From positions 15,433,765 to 15,497,764 of the forward strand of contig NC_091137.1 of the NCBI RefSeq assembly GCF_041381155.1: DNA of 64,000 nt, written 5' to 3'. Source of the stretch: Argopecten irradians (Eukaryota > Mollusca > Bivalvia > Pectinida > Pectinidae). Below, in pieces: positions 1 to 13,100 of the stretch; position 1 is the stretch's first letter, and each line of letters begins with the position of its first letter. The notes below the pieces were generated by a model. The model ran no database searches, had not been told where the DNA came from, and was given only the letters and a program-made list of their open reading frames with translations. The position numbers and the translations under genes were made by a program.

Positions 1-1690
1 CTAGGACAAGTAGTGATTTTATAGGATTTACCTCTATTTCCCCTATTGGGCCTCGCCCCTCCTGTCCCCGGGGGTTCAGAGCCAAAAATTTATACAAGTT
101 CTATTCCCCTTCCCCAAGGATGTTTCTGGCCAAATTTGGTTACAATCCATGCAGAACTGCTAGTGACACAGTAGCGATTTATAGGATTTATCTAAATTTC
201 CATGCTATTGGGCCCCCCCCTCCTGTCCCCGTGGGGTCAGAGCCAATAAAATTTATACAAGTTCTGTTCCCCTTCCCCCAAGGATGTTTCTGGCCAAATT
301 TGGTAACAATCCATGCAGAACACTAGGACAAGTAGCGATTTATAGGATTTACCTCGAATTTCCACTATTGGGCCCCGCCCTCCTGTCCCTGTGGGGTCAC
401 GAGCCCAAAATTTATTCACAAGTTCTAATCCACTTCCCCCAAGGATGTGTCTGGCCAAATTTGGTTTCAATCCATGCAGAACTCTAGGACAAGTAGCGAT
501 TTATAGGATTTTTTTCTTTTTTTTTTTTTTATTCAATTTCCCCTATTGCGGGGCCCCCGCCCCTCCATGTCCCCGGGGGGTCAGAGCAAAAATTTATACA
601 AGTTCTGTTCCCCTCCCCCCAAGGATGTTTCTGGCCAAATTTGGTTAAAATCCATGCAGAACTCTATGACTAGTAGCGATTTAAAGGAAATGTTGACGGA
701 CAGACGGACGGACGGACGGACGCCGCGCCATGACATAAGCTCACCGGCCCTTCGGGCCAGGTGAGCTAAAAATGATCCTTTGTCAAGGCGAGGCGTCAGT
801 TGTCCATCTGTCCATCAACATTTCCTTTAAATCACTACTAGTCATAGAGTTCTCCCACGGATTCTGACCAAATTTGCCCAGAAAGCATCCTTGGGAAAGG
901 GGAACAGAGCTTGTATAAATTTTGGCTCTGACCCCCCCGGGGGCAGGAGGGGCGGGGCCCAATAGGGAAATAGAGGTAAATCCTTAAATTGCTACTAGTC
1001 CTAGAGTTTTGCATGGATTGTAACCAAATTTGGCCAGAAACATCATTGGGTGAAGGGGAACAGAGCTTGTATAATTTTGGGCTCTGACCCCCCATGGGCA
1101 GGAGGGCGGGGCCCAATAGGGAAATAGAGGTAAATCCTTTTAATCTCTACTTGTCCTAGAGTTCAGCATGAATTGTAACCAAATTTGGCCAGAAACATCA
1201 TTGGGGGAAGGCAAACAGAACTTGTATAAATTTCGGCTCTGACATCCCTGGGGCAGGAGGGGCGGGGCCCCAATAGTGGAAACAGAGGTAAATCCTTTAT
1301 ATCGATACTTGTCCTAGAGTTCTGCATGGATTGTAACCAAATTTGGCCAGAAACATCCTGGGTGAAGGGGGAATAGAGCTTGTATAAATTTTGGCTCTGA
1401 CCCCCCAGGGGCAGGAGGGGTGGGGCTCAATAGAGGAAATAGAGGTTGATCCTTTAAATCTCTACTAGTCATAGTGTTCTGCATGGTTTGTTACCAAATT
1501 TTGGGAAGGGGAATAGAGTTTGTATAAATTTTTGCTCTGATCCCCTTGGGGGAAGAATGTGTTGGCCTTGATAGGGAAAATAGAGGTAAATATTTAAATT
1601 CCTTTAGAAAAGAAACAATGAATCTGTATTTAGAACATAACTTGGCATTACAAACCAGGTGAGTGATACAGGCCTTCTGGGCCTCTTGTT
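1..1690. repeat. GC-rich dispersed repeat, two copies head to head
   Basis: Tandem units of about 160-180 bp (markers: CAAGTAGCGATTTATAGGAT, GGTCAGAGCCAAAAATTTAT, CTGGCCAAATTTGGTTACAA). The left arm (1-757) runs forward and the right arm (about 790-1690) is inverted. The arms meet at a GACGGACGGACG run and a GGCCCTTCGGGCCAGGTGAG terminus. The right copy ends in GGCCTTCTGGGCCTCTTGTT. Full-length elements of this family run from a 'gaggcccagagggcc' end to a 'cgggccaggtgagct' end. The mechanism of spread is unknown. Short frames in it are translations of the repeat. Confidence 0.85.
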
Positions 1691-1889
1691 TACTTTTCAA
1701 AATGATGGAGGAAAAGCTAATACACTCTTTTCCCAATTCTGTCAAAAAGACACATTAGTATCGCAAGTCAGTCTCTGGGGCAGACTCAATATTTGGTATG
1801 TAGAATGCTATAGAAAGGACAATTTTCAGTCATCATATTTCGTCCGCTGTTGGCTGTCTGCCATGCATAAACTTTTCATAGTTTAGTTC

Positions 1890-2424
1890 TATCGACGATT
1901 TGTTTGGCTGCTGAAAACATGCCTGAAATGATCCTGACATGGTCCCGACCAATGGTAATTATTTTTCTTATCCAAGATGGCCGCCATCATGAAAACACAT
2001 TTTGAAGTTTCTTCTCAAGTTCTACCAATGCGATTTGGCTGAAACTTGCATGAAATGATCCTGACATGGTCCGGACAAGTGTTTTCATTTTTCGGGTTGA
2101 TCTGGAATCCGAAGATGGCGACAACAGACACCATCTTGAAAACACATTTTGAACTTTTTCTCATGTTTTTCCTGTGCGATTTAGCTGAAACTTGCATGAA
2201 ATGATCCAGACATGGTCCCTACAAAGTGTTGTTATCTTTCGGGTCGATCAGAAATCTAAGCTGACCGCCACAGCTGGCATCTTGAAAACTCATTTTGAAC
2301 TTCTTTTTAGTTTTACCTGTGGGATTTGGCTGAAATTGCCTGAAATGATCCTGATATGATCTTGAACAAAGTGTTGCTACATCTCTGGTTGATCCCAAAT
2401 CGAATTAAATGACAACCGTGACAC
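1890..2424. repeat. Dispersed repeat with ~125-bp tandem units
   Basis: Three to four units sharing GAAATGATCCTGACATGGTC, AAGATGG, and CATCTTGAAAACACATTTTG. It ends after the SINE insertion with a GGCTCTTGGGTCTCTTGTT terminus at about 2700-2720. A shortened inverted member lies at 12255-12445. Nothing coding is seen. Confidence 0.75.
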
Positions 2425-2435
2425 CATTTCTAATT

Positions 2436-2652
2436 AGTGGGGACGCGGTTTAAGATGTACCCCACATATTACCACATGCCCTCCACCTCTGGGTCGCGAG
2501 TTCGAATCCCATGTGGGGCAGTTGCCAGGTACTGACCGCTGGTCGGTGGTTTTTCTCCGGGTACTCTGGCTTTCCTCCACCAACAAACCTGGCACCTCCT
2601 TAATTGACCCTGGCTGTTAATAGGACGTTAAACTAATCAAACAAACAAACAA
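2436..2652 (+). mobile_element. tRNA-derived SINE with 11-bp target duplication
   Basis: The 5' part is tRNA-like, with a B-box GAGTTCGAATCCC at about 2498-2510. The body contains GGTTTTTCTCCGGGTACTCT, a core I recognise from mollusc SINEs, and the 3' end is a (CAAA)n tail. Direct repeats ATTTCTAATTA flank it at 2425-2435 and 2653-2663. It inserted into an older dispersed repeat. The core may be the Meta-type domain, but this was not checked. Confidence 0.88.
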
Positions 2653-2720
2653 ATTTCTAATTAATTTTGAACTATTGCCAAGGTAGTCAGATGACCGTTA
2701 AGGCTCTTGGGTCTCTTGTT

Positions 2721-3881
2721 AAGTTTCTTAAAATACTCAATCCAGGTCAAAGAGGTCAAATTGGAACTCGTCTCAAAACTGCAAAAGCCTAGTTATGGAC
2801 CTTTGGTTTATTTCAAATGACTTGATTAGAGGTCGCTTAAATTTCACATTGACTTTTTTCAATTTTTTACAAGTTCATTCATGGATGTTTACCTGGCCTT
2901 TGGAAATAAACAACTAGTGGATACAGAAGTAGGTCACCATGGATGCCAAGACACTTCAAGATCTTGTTCACTTATCGGTTCCAAATGCAAGATGCGCAAC
3001 TAGGGTCCTAGGGAAATCTACCACTGAAATTTGAGACAGAACCCTTTAGTACTTGCTGAAAAAAAGCGGTAATCATGCACGTAAGGCGATTCGAATAGCC
3101 TACCATCTACCGGTAATCAAAAAAATTGACCATTTTAATAACATGTATTTGCATTAACAACAGTTGATCGTCTTGAGATCCTCGTTAAGTCAGGCATCAC
3201 CTGGGTTACAGAGGATGTTGTTTTAAATATATACTAAAAATGCGCTATGCTTTAATTGTTTGTTGTATCAAATGTATTTTGAATACAGTATATGTACAAA
3301 TTTCTTGACAATATATAAGGTTACATAATTAAAAAATATCAAATGTTAAAAATATGGACAATACTACATGTGCATTCAATCTAAAGGATAACGAAATATG
3401 ATCAAAGCCTACTTTTATAAATGTTTACGACATTTTTTAATCCTGAAGCCCCTTTCATATTCACATTATAAAAGATTTCTTTCTCTAATGCAAAACATCA
3501 ATTTTCTTCTAACATACCTAACAAAATTTTGCCCTTCTGAAAATTCTCAACTTCATGTATTAATGCTTTTTTTTCTAAATCTTTCTAGAACTAATTCCTC
3601 AAACATGTAAATGTTGTATACATTTATTTTGATTTTCTTGTTTTAAAATAGCAAGACGTTTGCTCCCTGATCCCCCAAAACAACCTGGCTATATGAGTAT
3701 ATGGCATGGTTTTTCATATGATTTAAAAAGATTGTAGTAGCAGCTGCCACACACTTGTCAGCTTCCTTTCCGTGCATGTCTTTCAACTTCATCACACAGA
3801 GTTTGATTTACTCCAATACAACCAGTACAGCAGTAAGGAATTCAGACATCGTTTTTCCGATATCAATCCTGTTTTTGGGTT
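2721..3881. other. 3' flank of the caspase-like gene
   Basis: AT-rich DNA. It holds the tail of a short dispersed repeat at about 3055-3115 (AAGGCGATTCGAATAGCCTA) and the likely 3' UTR of the caspase-like gene just below 3882. No other gene is supported. Confidence 0.4.
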
Positions 3882-4147
3882 TTAGAGGTTTTTTGAAGAA
3901 AAGAAGAGTCCTGCCTCAGAGGTAAGTCTGTGTTCTAACACTGTCGTATACTTCCTCTGTACCGGGACGTCATCAATTTCATTCCAATCTTGTGATTCAA
4001 AATTATGACAGCAGTAGCCATTAGCCTCTGTCAGCAGTTCCAAGAGATTGACTTGTTCTTGATTTTTTCTCCTCCAGACCTCCCTTATACTACACACCAG
4101 CCAGCTAAGGGCTTCATTAAATGGTTCTGGTATATAGTCGGGCACAC
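3882..4147 (-). CDS. Caspase-like gene exon 7: p10 and stop
   Basis: Residues 342-429 and the stop codon. The acceptor GGACAAG|GTGTGC completes the glycine codon begun in exon 6. It reads VPDYIPEPFNEALSWLVCSI, matching the p10 segment that carries the substrate-binding loop and SWF helix in caspases. Then follow LLELLTEANGYC (like ELLTxVN) and a C-terminal strand near GLFFSSKNL. The p10 arginine of the S1 pocket is not found. A possible poly(A) signal (AATAAA on this strand) lies at about 3623-3628. Confidence 0.8.
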
Positions 4148-7100
4148 CTTGTCCTTAATAAATAAACAATTGATACAATCTGAACATTTTTGACCAAAGG
4201 TTGTTTTTTTTTCATCTCCGTATGATAATTAAAAATTGTAAGAGGGAGAGTTTACACTCGAGCTATATTTAACGCAAAATACTGCATACTGGATATCATC
4301 CCAATCCATTATTTTCATATTGTATCATGTCTATGTCATTTATCATCAAATACTCAGAAATAGTTATATTTATCTTTGTTTAACAATTATTGAAGGTAAT
4401 AATTACTATCAAACCGTAATTATATAGAGTTTTGGTAGTCTTTACATCCCTTACCTTGTAATTATATAGAGTGTTGATAGTCTATACATACCTTACCTTG
4501 TAATTATATAGAGTTTTGATAGTCTATACATGCATCCCTTACCTTGTAATTATATAGAGTGTTGATAGTCTATACATCCCTTACCTTGTAATTATATAGA
4601 GTGTTGATAGTCTATACATCCCTTACTTTGTAATTATATAGAGTGTTGATAGTCTATACATCCCTTACCTTGTAATTATATAGAGTGTTGATAGTCTATA
4701 CATCCCTTACCTTGTAATTATATAGAGTGTTGATAGTCTATACATCCCTTACCTTGTAATTATATAGAGTGTTGATAATAGTCTATACATCCCTTACCTT
4801 GTAATTATATAGAGTGTTGATAGTCTATACATCCCTTACCTTGTAATTATATAGAGTTTTGATAGTCTATACATCCCTTACTTGTAATTATATAGAGTGT
4901 TGATAGTCTATACATCCCTTACCTTGTAATTATATAGAGTGTTGATAGTCTATACATCTTGTAATTATATATAGAGTGTTGATAGTCTATACATCCCTTA
5001 CCTTGTAATTATATAGAGTGTTTGATAGTCTATACATCCCTTACCTTGTAATTATATAGAGTGTTGATAGTCTATACATCCCTTACCTTGTAATTATATA
5101 GAGTGTTGATAGTCTATACATCCCTTACCTTGTAATTATATAGAGTGTTGATAGTCTATACATCCCTTACCTTGTAATTATATAGAGTGTTGATAGTCTA
5201 TACATCCCTTACCTTGTAATTATATAGAGTGTGTTGATAGTCTATACATCCCTTACCTTGTAATTATATAGAGTGTTGATAGTCTATACATCCCTTACCT
5301 TGTAATTATATAGAGTGTTGATAGTCTATACATCCCTTACCTTGTAATTATATAGAGTGTTGATAGTCTATACATCCCTTACCTTGTAATTATATAGAGT
5401 GTTGATAGTCTATACATCCCTTACCTTGTAATTATATAGAGTGTTGATAGTCTATATACATCCCTTACCTTGTAATTATATAGAGTGTTGATAGTCTATA
5501 CATCCCTTACCTTGTAATTATATAGAGTGTTGATAGTCTATACATCCCTTACCTTGTAATTATATAGAGTGTTGATAGTCTATACATCCCTTACCTTGTA
5601 ATTATATAGAGTGTTTGATAGTCTATACATCCCTTACCTTGTAATTATATAGAGTGTTGATAGTCTATACATACATCCCTTACCTTGTAATTATATAGAG
5701 TGTTGATAGTCTATACATCCCTTACCTTGTAATTATATAGAGTGTTGATAGTCTATACATCCCTTACCTTGTAATTATATAGAGTGTTGATAGTCTATAC
5801 ATCCCTTACCTTGTAATTATATAGAGTGTTGATAGTCTATACATCCCTTACCTTGTAATTATATAGAGTGTTGATAGTCTATACATCCCTTACCTTGTAA
5901 TTATATAGAGTGTTGATAGTCTATACATCCCCTTACTTTGTAATTATATAGAGTGTTGATAGTCTATACATCCCTTACCTTGTAATTATATAGAGTGTTG
6001 ATAGTCTATACACATCCCTTACCTTGTAATTATATAGAGTGTTGATAGTCTATACATCCCTTACCTTGTAATTATATAGAGTGTTGATAGTCTATACATC
6101 CCTTATTTGTAATTATATAGAGTGTTGATAGTCTATACATCCCTTACCTTGTAATTATATAGAGTGTTGATAGTCTATACATCCCTTACCTTGTAATTAT
6201 ATAGAGTGTTGATAGTCTATACATCCCTTACCTTGTAATTATATAGAGTGTTGATAGTCTATACATACCTTACCTTGTAATTATATAGAGTTTTGATAGT
6301 CTATACATGCATCCCTTACTTTGTAATTATATAGAGTGTTGATAGTCTATACATCCCTTACCTTGTAACTATACAGAGTTTTGATAGTCTTAATCATCCC
6401 TTACCTTGTAATTATATAGAGTGTTGATAGTCTATACATCCCTTACCTTGTAATTATATAGAGTGTTGATAGTCTATACATCCCTTACCTTGTAATTATA
6501 TAGAGTGTTGATAGTCTATACATCCCTTACCTTGTAATTATATAGAGTGTTGATAGTCTATACATCCCTTACCTTGTAATTATATAGAGTGTTGATAGTC
6601 TATACATCCCTTACCTTGTAATTATATAGAGTGTTGATAGTCTATACATCCCTTACCTTGTAATTATATAGAGTTGTTGATAGTCTATACATCCCTTACC
6701 TTGTAATTATATAGAGTGTTGATAGTCTATACATCCCTTACCTTGTAATTATATAGAGTGTTGATAGTCTATACATCCCTTACCTTGTAATTATATAGAG
6801 TGTTTAGATATCTGTATATATACATCCCTTACCTTGTAATTATATAGAGTGTGTTGATAGTCTATACATCCCTTACCTTGTAATTATATAGAGTGTTGAT
6901 AGTCTATACATCCCTTACCTTGTAATTATATAGAGTGTTGATAGTCTATACATCCCTTACCTTGTAATTATATAGAGTGTTGATAGTCTATACATCCCTT
7001 ACCTTGTAATTATATAGAGTTTTGATGGTCTATACATCCCTTACCTTGTAATTATAAAGAGTGTTGATAGTCTATACATCCCTTACCTTGTAATTATATA

Positions 7101-10100
7101 GAGTGTTGATAGTCTATACATCCCTTACTTTGTAATTATATAGAGTGTTGATAGTCTATACATCCCTTACTTTGTAATTATATAGAGTGTTGATAGTCTA
7201 TACATCCCTTACCTTGTAATTATATAGAGTGTTGATAGTCTATACATCCCTTACCTTGTAATTATATAGAGTGTTGATAGTCTATACATCCCTTACCTTG
7301 TAATTATATAGAGTGTTGATAGTCTATACATCCCTTACCTTGTAATTATATAGAGTGTTGATAGTCTATATACATCCCTTACCTTGTAATTATATAGAGT
7401 GTTGATAGTCTATACATCCCTTACCTTGTAATTATATAGAGTGTTGATAGTCTATACATCCCTTACCTTGTAATTATATAGAGTGTTGATAGTCTATACA
7501 TCCCTTACCTTGTAATTATATAGAGTGTTGATAGTCTATACATCCCTTACCTTGTAATTATATAGAGTGTTGATAGTCTATACATCCCTTACCTTGTAAT
7601 TATATAGAGTTTTGATAGTCTATACATCCCTTACCTTGTAATTATATAGAGTGTTGATAGTCTATACATCCCTTACCTTGTAATTATATAGAGTGTTGAT
7701 AGTCTATACATCCCTTACCTTGTAATTATATAGAGTGTTGATAGTCTATACATCCCTTACCTTGTAATTATATAGAGTTTTGATAGTCTATACATCCCTT
7801 ACCTTGTAATTATAGAGTTTTGATAGTCTATACATCCCTTACCTTGTAATTATATAGAGTGTTGATAGTCTATACATCCCTTACCTTGTAATTATATAGA
7901 GTGTTGATAGTCTATACATCCCTTACCTTGTAATTATATAGAGTGTTGATAGTCTATACATCCCTTACCTTGTAATTATATAGAGTGTTGATAGTCTATA
8001 CATCCCTTACCTTGTAATTATATAGAGTGTTGATAGTCTATACATCCCTTACCTTGTAATTATATAGAGTGTTGATAGTCTATACATCCCTTACCTTGTA
8101 ATTATATAGAGTGTTGATAGTCTATACATCCCTTACCTTGTAATTATATAGAGTGTTGATAGTCTATACATCCCTTACCTTGTAATTATATAGAGTGTTG
8201 ATAGTCTATACATCCCTTACCTTGTAATTATATAGAGTGTTGATAGTCTATACATCCCTTACCTTGTAATTATATAGAGTGTTGATAGTCTATACATCCC
8301 TTACCTTGTAATTATATAGAGTGTTGATAGTCTATACATCCCTTACCTTGTAATTATATAGAGTGTTGATAGTCTATACATCCCTTACCTTGTAATTATA
8401 TAGAGTGTTGATAGTCTATACATCCCTTACCTTGTAATTATATAGAGTGTTGATAGTCTATACATCCCTTACCTTGTAATTATATAGAGTGTTGATAGTC
8501 TATACATCCCTTACCTTGTAATTATATAGAGTGTTGATAGTCTATACATCCCTTACCTTGTAAATTATTATAGTATATATCCTTTTTGTATTATAGAGTG
8601 TTGATAGTCTATACATCCCTTACCTTGTAATTATATAGAGTTTTGATAGTCTATACATCCCTTACTTGTAATTATATAGAGTGTTGATAGTCTATACATC
8701 CCTTACCTTGTAATTATAAAGAGTGTTGATAGTCTATACATCCCTTACTTTGTAATTATATAGAGTGTTGATAGTCTATACATCCCTTACTTTGTAATTA
8801 TATAGAGTGTTGATAGTCTATACATCCCTTACCTTGTAATTATATAGAGTGTTGATAGTCTATACATCCCTTGCCTTGTAATTATATAGAGTGTTGATAG
8901 TCTATACATCCCTTACTTTGTAATTATATAGAGTTTTGATAGTCTATACATCCTTTACTTTGTAATTATAGAGTTTTGATAGTCTATACATCCCTTACCA
9001 TGTAACCATATAGAGTTTCTATACATCCCATACCTTTTGGACATCCGTAAACAATAAGGTGGTTAGGCGGGCAGTACACAGAGAAATGTTCTAACAGCTG
9101 ATTGTCTGTGATCAAGTCTGAGCAAGGACCACCTGACCTTAACCTATGTCGTTGTGCATGGTCTCCTTGACCGTTTTCTTTGCCTTCCTGTTTAGTTTCT
9201 TTGTGTCCCCCCTGTTCACTTTCTTTGCCTTCCTGTTCACTTTCTTTGACTCCACCTTCACTTGCTTTGCCCCCCTTTTTATCTACATGTACTTCTTTGT
9301 ATCCTGCTCCAATTTCCTCTTTGTCTGAAAATTCATAAAGTTGTGTCTTAAATTACTTTGGTAAATTTTTTTGTTTTATGACAATAAGCTAAAAGTGCAT
9401 GGGTAGCTAGCTAGCTCCCCATGGAAAATGTGAGTGGGATCCCAGCGGGATCCCGCTGGGATGAGTGGGTTTCCACTGGGACTGCAAATCCCACTTGGAT
9501 TACAGTGGGATATCCAGTAATATCCCACCAGGATTTTCGGAAACCGGGGATCCCGGTTGGATAAACCAGGATTCCTACAAGGATTCCAGCTGGGATTTCA
9601 CATGACCGGGATCCCGACTGGTCAGAGAAGAGTTACTCCCCTTTCTTGGAACTCTTTTCTCTTTTGGCAGTTCAAAATTAAGATGGAGGCTACCAGGTTG
9701 GGCAGTCAAAGTTTTGTGCATTTATTAGTGAATTTTAGGATATCAGCATTTTAGGTTAGTTTCATAATGTTACCAAAGTCATTATGTAAGCCTAAATGAA
9801 AAGAAATTCATAGATTGCATTCACAGTAATTTTGTTTAATAGAAATGACCAGTAACCTTGAAACATGATCTTTCTGAGTGATGAAAGTGCAAAGACATAA
9901 ATAATATTTTATTTGTATATAGCATTATAAGTTTACATAATTATGAAGAGAACAAAGCTTTAGTGCAATTCAAAAATTCAATAACATTTGAAGGTCAAGA
10001 AAAGGCTTGAGTTGATAAGTATCTTTTTGTTAATTTTTTCTATCTATAGCTGTTGTAACACAGCTCAAGTTTTATTTGAGAAAAATTCTTTGTTTGAAAT

Positions 10101-13100
10101 AGAACTGCATTCAAATATCAAATTTTTTTTTTGCTCATTGAAGAAAGCTAAATTATTTATGATCAATATTGCAAAAGATAGGATTCACTTGTATATTTCC
10201 CTAGGATCACACCGGAATTTTGTACTAGTATCCCGCCGGGATTGACTGGGAACCAATGGTGTGATTTGACTGGTATCCCGCCAGGATAAATTTGGAATCC
10301 CGCCCAATTAATCCAGTGGGAAAACCACTGGGATCCCACTGGGATCCCACTGGGATTCCCAGTAAAAATTTTCCATGGGGAGATCATGCTCAGCCATACA
10401 GATTGTACATGATGTACTAGTCAACCGAATGACTGACAACAACAAGAAATTTTATAAATTTCCGGATATTTGTGGTGAAAAGTTAACACGCCTGGATGAA
10501 TAGGACCTTGTAATGAATCTTCATGGAAGCTTTTGACTTACAATTTTAGTTGCAGGTTATGTGACAATTGACCGATCGCCAGGTGCGCCTCATGCTCAAA
10601 AACACATGTTTCTATTCAATGTCGGAGCAAACACCATAGAACACAAACATCTTAGCCCACACAATACGAAATTCAAAGTCACATGCGGTTTGATTGACAG
10701 CGATCTGTCATGTAGCAATGTGGCTGGCTATATTCATCTGTATGACAATTACAGGGGTAAAAAACCCAAAAACAATAGCATAGCAGACAACACAAGAAGA
10801 CGAGGACGCATCAGATCACCAACATTACAGAAATTGCATACAATGTTGTCAATGCCAACAAAATTGGTACATACATGTGAATAATCTACCAAAATGAGGG
10901 GGTACCACAAGGGAAAATATTAATCAAACCTATTTTGTTGCTATCTGTCATGTAACATAATAAGAGATACCAGAGAGGTCTTGGTTCTCACCTCAGAATG
11001 AGAATTAAGGATTTTTTCTTTGTTTTTCACCTCTTTTCCTTCTTTTCTTTTCAAATATTGAATACACATAGGAAACTTCAAATAAAGTCTGCTTGTAGCA
11101 AAACACTTCAAATTATAAAATTCAGTATGACAACTGTCTGCCACGTTGTGCTTGGATTTGTTCCAAAATCAATATGCAGAACTCAGGACCAATAATACCC
11201 TACAAGTTTACTTTGATGATGCTAGACCTCTTCAGTCCTTTCTGTGAAAGTGTCCAAGTCTTATCAGCCATGTTGTTTCCTAAGCATTCAAAAAATGCGA
11301 TTGTCAGAACTATAGGTTTCAAGAAGAACCTACATTAGAACTTTTTAGGCCACTAAAAATTTTTGAAATTTTAGTCAATTTTACCCCTTTTTGCCCCTCC
11401 CAAAGCCCCATGGGGGGTGGGGGTCATATAATTCACAATTTTGATTGGCCTTATGCCTTAGAAGGTTTGTCCAAAATGTAATTGAAATTGCTTCAGTGGT
11501 TTTTGAGAAGAAGTTGAAAATGTAAATTGTTTACGAACACATGATGCACGATGAGGGACAAAAGGCGATTAGAATAGGTCACTTGAGACTTTGTCTCAGG
11601 TGACCTAAAAAGCAGAGAAAAGATCCCTCTTTCCATTGTCAGACATAGATCATTCTTTAGTGGGTGTCAAGATCCCTCTGGGATCTCTTGTTTGAGAAAG
11701 AGCAATAACAAACTCCAAATTTCAAAATCCAATATACATGTAAAATGAAAAATGTCCTGTATGTACTTTATGTTATAAGAATTGTTAACAAGACAATATA
11801 CAATGTGTATATATAACAAGGACGAAAGGTGATTTCAATAGCCCACCATCTGATGATGATGGGCTAACATTAGGTGTATACAAATATATGAGACATAATT
11901 CAAAATGTAATACTAAACACATACCTTTCTCCTCATATATGGGAACGCCTGCATCAACTTCATCAAATATGGCTATTCGGCAAGCCTGGAAGATAAAAGA
12001 AGTGGCCCACTTGGCCTGTATTGCTGGCATACTAACTTACAGCTTTTACAGACTTTAATTATGAGAAAGAGGTTCAAAGGTTATAATCACTTTGATTCCT
12101 TTGACCTATATTGGCGGTCAAGGTTAACATTTCATAAATATACAGTTCAAGAGCTTCTCCATCTCTCGTTATAGGCCACATGCAGTCTCTGGACATCTTA
12201 CATTGATATTGAGAAATTGAAATTAAACTGAGAGGAATTGGTTAAATTAAAAGAAACAAACAAGGGGCCCAAGGACCTTAAGGGTCATCTGACTACCTTG
12301 ATAGTAATCATATAGGAAATTAATTAGATATAGTGTCATGGTAGCCATCTTCAATTTGTGATCACCCAGTGATATAACAACACTTTGTCAGGACCATGTC
12401 AGGATCATTTCATGCAAGTTTCAGCCTTCAGGTCGGATGACCTAAAAACAATGTTGCTGATCTTAAATTTTAACAATTATCAATAATACAACAAAAACAC
12501 CCATTATAAACAGGATTATCTTCCTTTGATAAAGCAACATGTGAATAAATTTTCAAATTTCAATTTCTTCAGATATCAACTACATATGATTAAAAACCGA
12601 GAGGCTCAATGGGCCTTAACGGTCATCTGACTATCAATACAACATATAGTATAACTGAAGTACACAGTAAGTTGTTAAAGAGTGTAGCCGTTCTTATCCC
12701 TGTGAACTTAAATGAAAGTCAAAGTCATTCATTTGAACAAACTTGGTAGCCCTTTATCACAGCATGTTACAATCCCATTATCAGGTCTCTAGGCCTCCAA
12801 GTTATTGACTATAAGTAATTTAAAGATTTTATCCTTTTTGACCCCTGTGACTTTGAATAAAGGTTAAACAGGGATTTCCCTCCTATCTTAACTTTGGGAA
12901 TCCCAGGGACTCCTAGGTTAAAGTTTGCGAGTCTTTTTGCTAAATTTTACTGTAGATTTTACTGAAGGCAATTAATGCTTCTACTTCATCTAATTGACCA
13001 GTAATTTTTATATTAGATTCCTTCCACATTGAGTCCCAAGAACTCCCATTTTTGTTTTAGGAGTCCCTATGCATTATTTTGTGTCAGAGGTGCACAAAAC

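Noticed and set aside
237-1116. Several frames of 70-92 residues
   Set aside because: They lie wholly in the GC-rich dispersed repeat and recur wherever the repeat does.
1-1690. Helitron
   Set aside because: The tandem-unit structure suggested it, but no TC start, CTRR end with hairpin, or AT insertion site could be shown.
4402-9030. CRISPR array
   Set aside because: Units are contiguous with no unique spacers, and the context is an animal intron.
9146-9328. Plus-strand ORF of 60 Phe-rich residues resembling a membrane protein
   Set aside because: Antisense shadow of caspase-like exon 6, whose Lys/Glu/Gln linker gives a hydrophobic complement.
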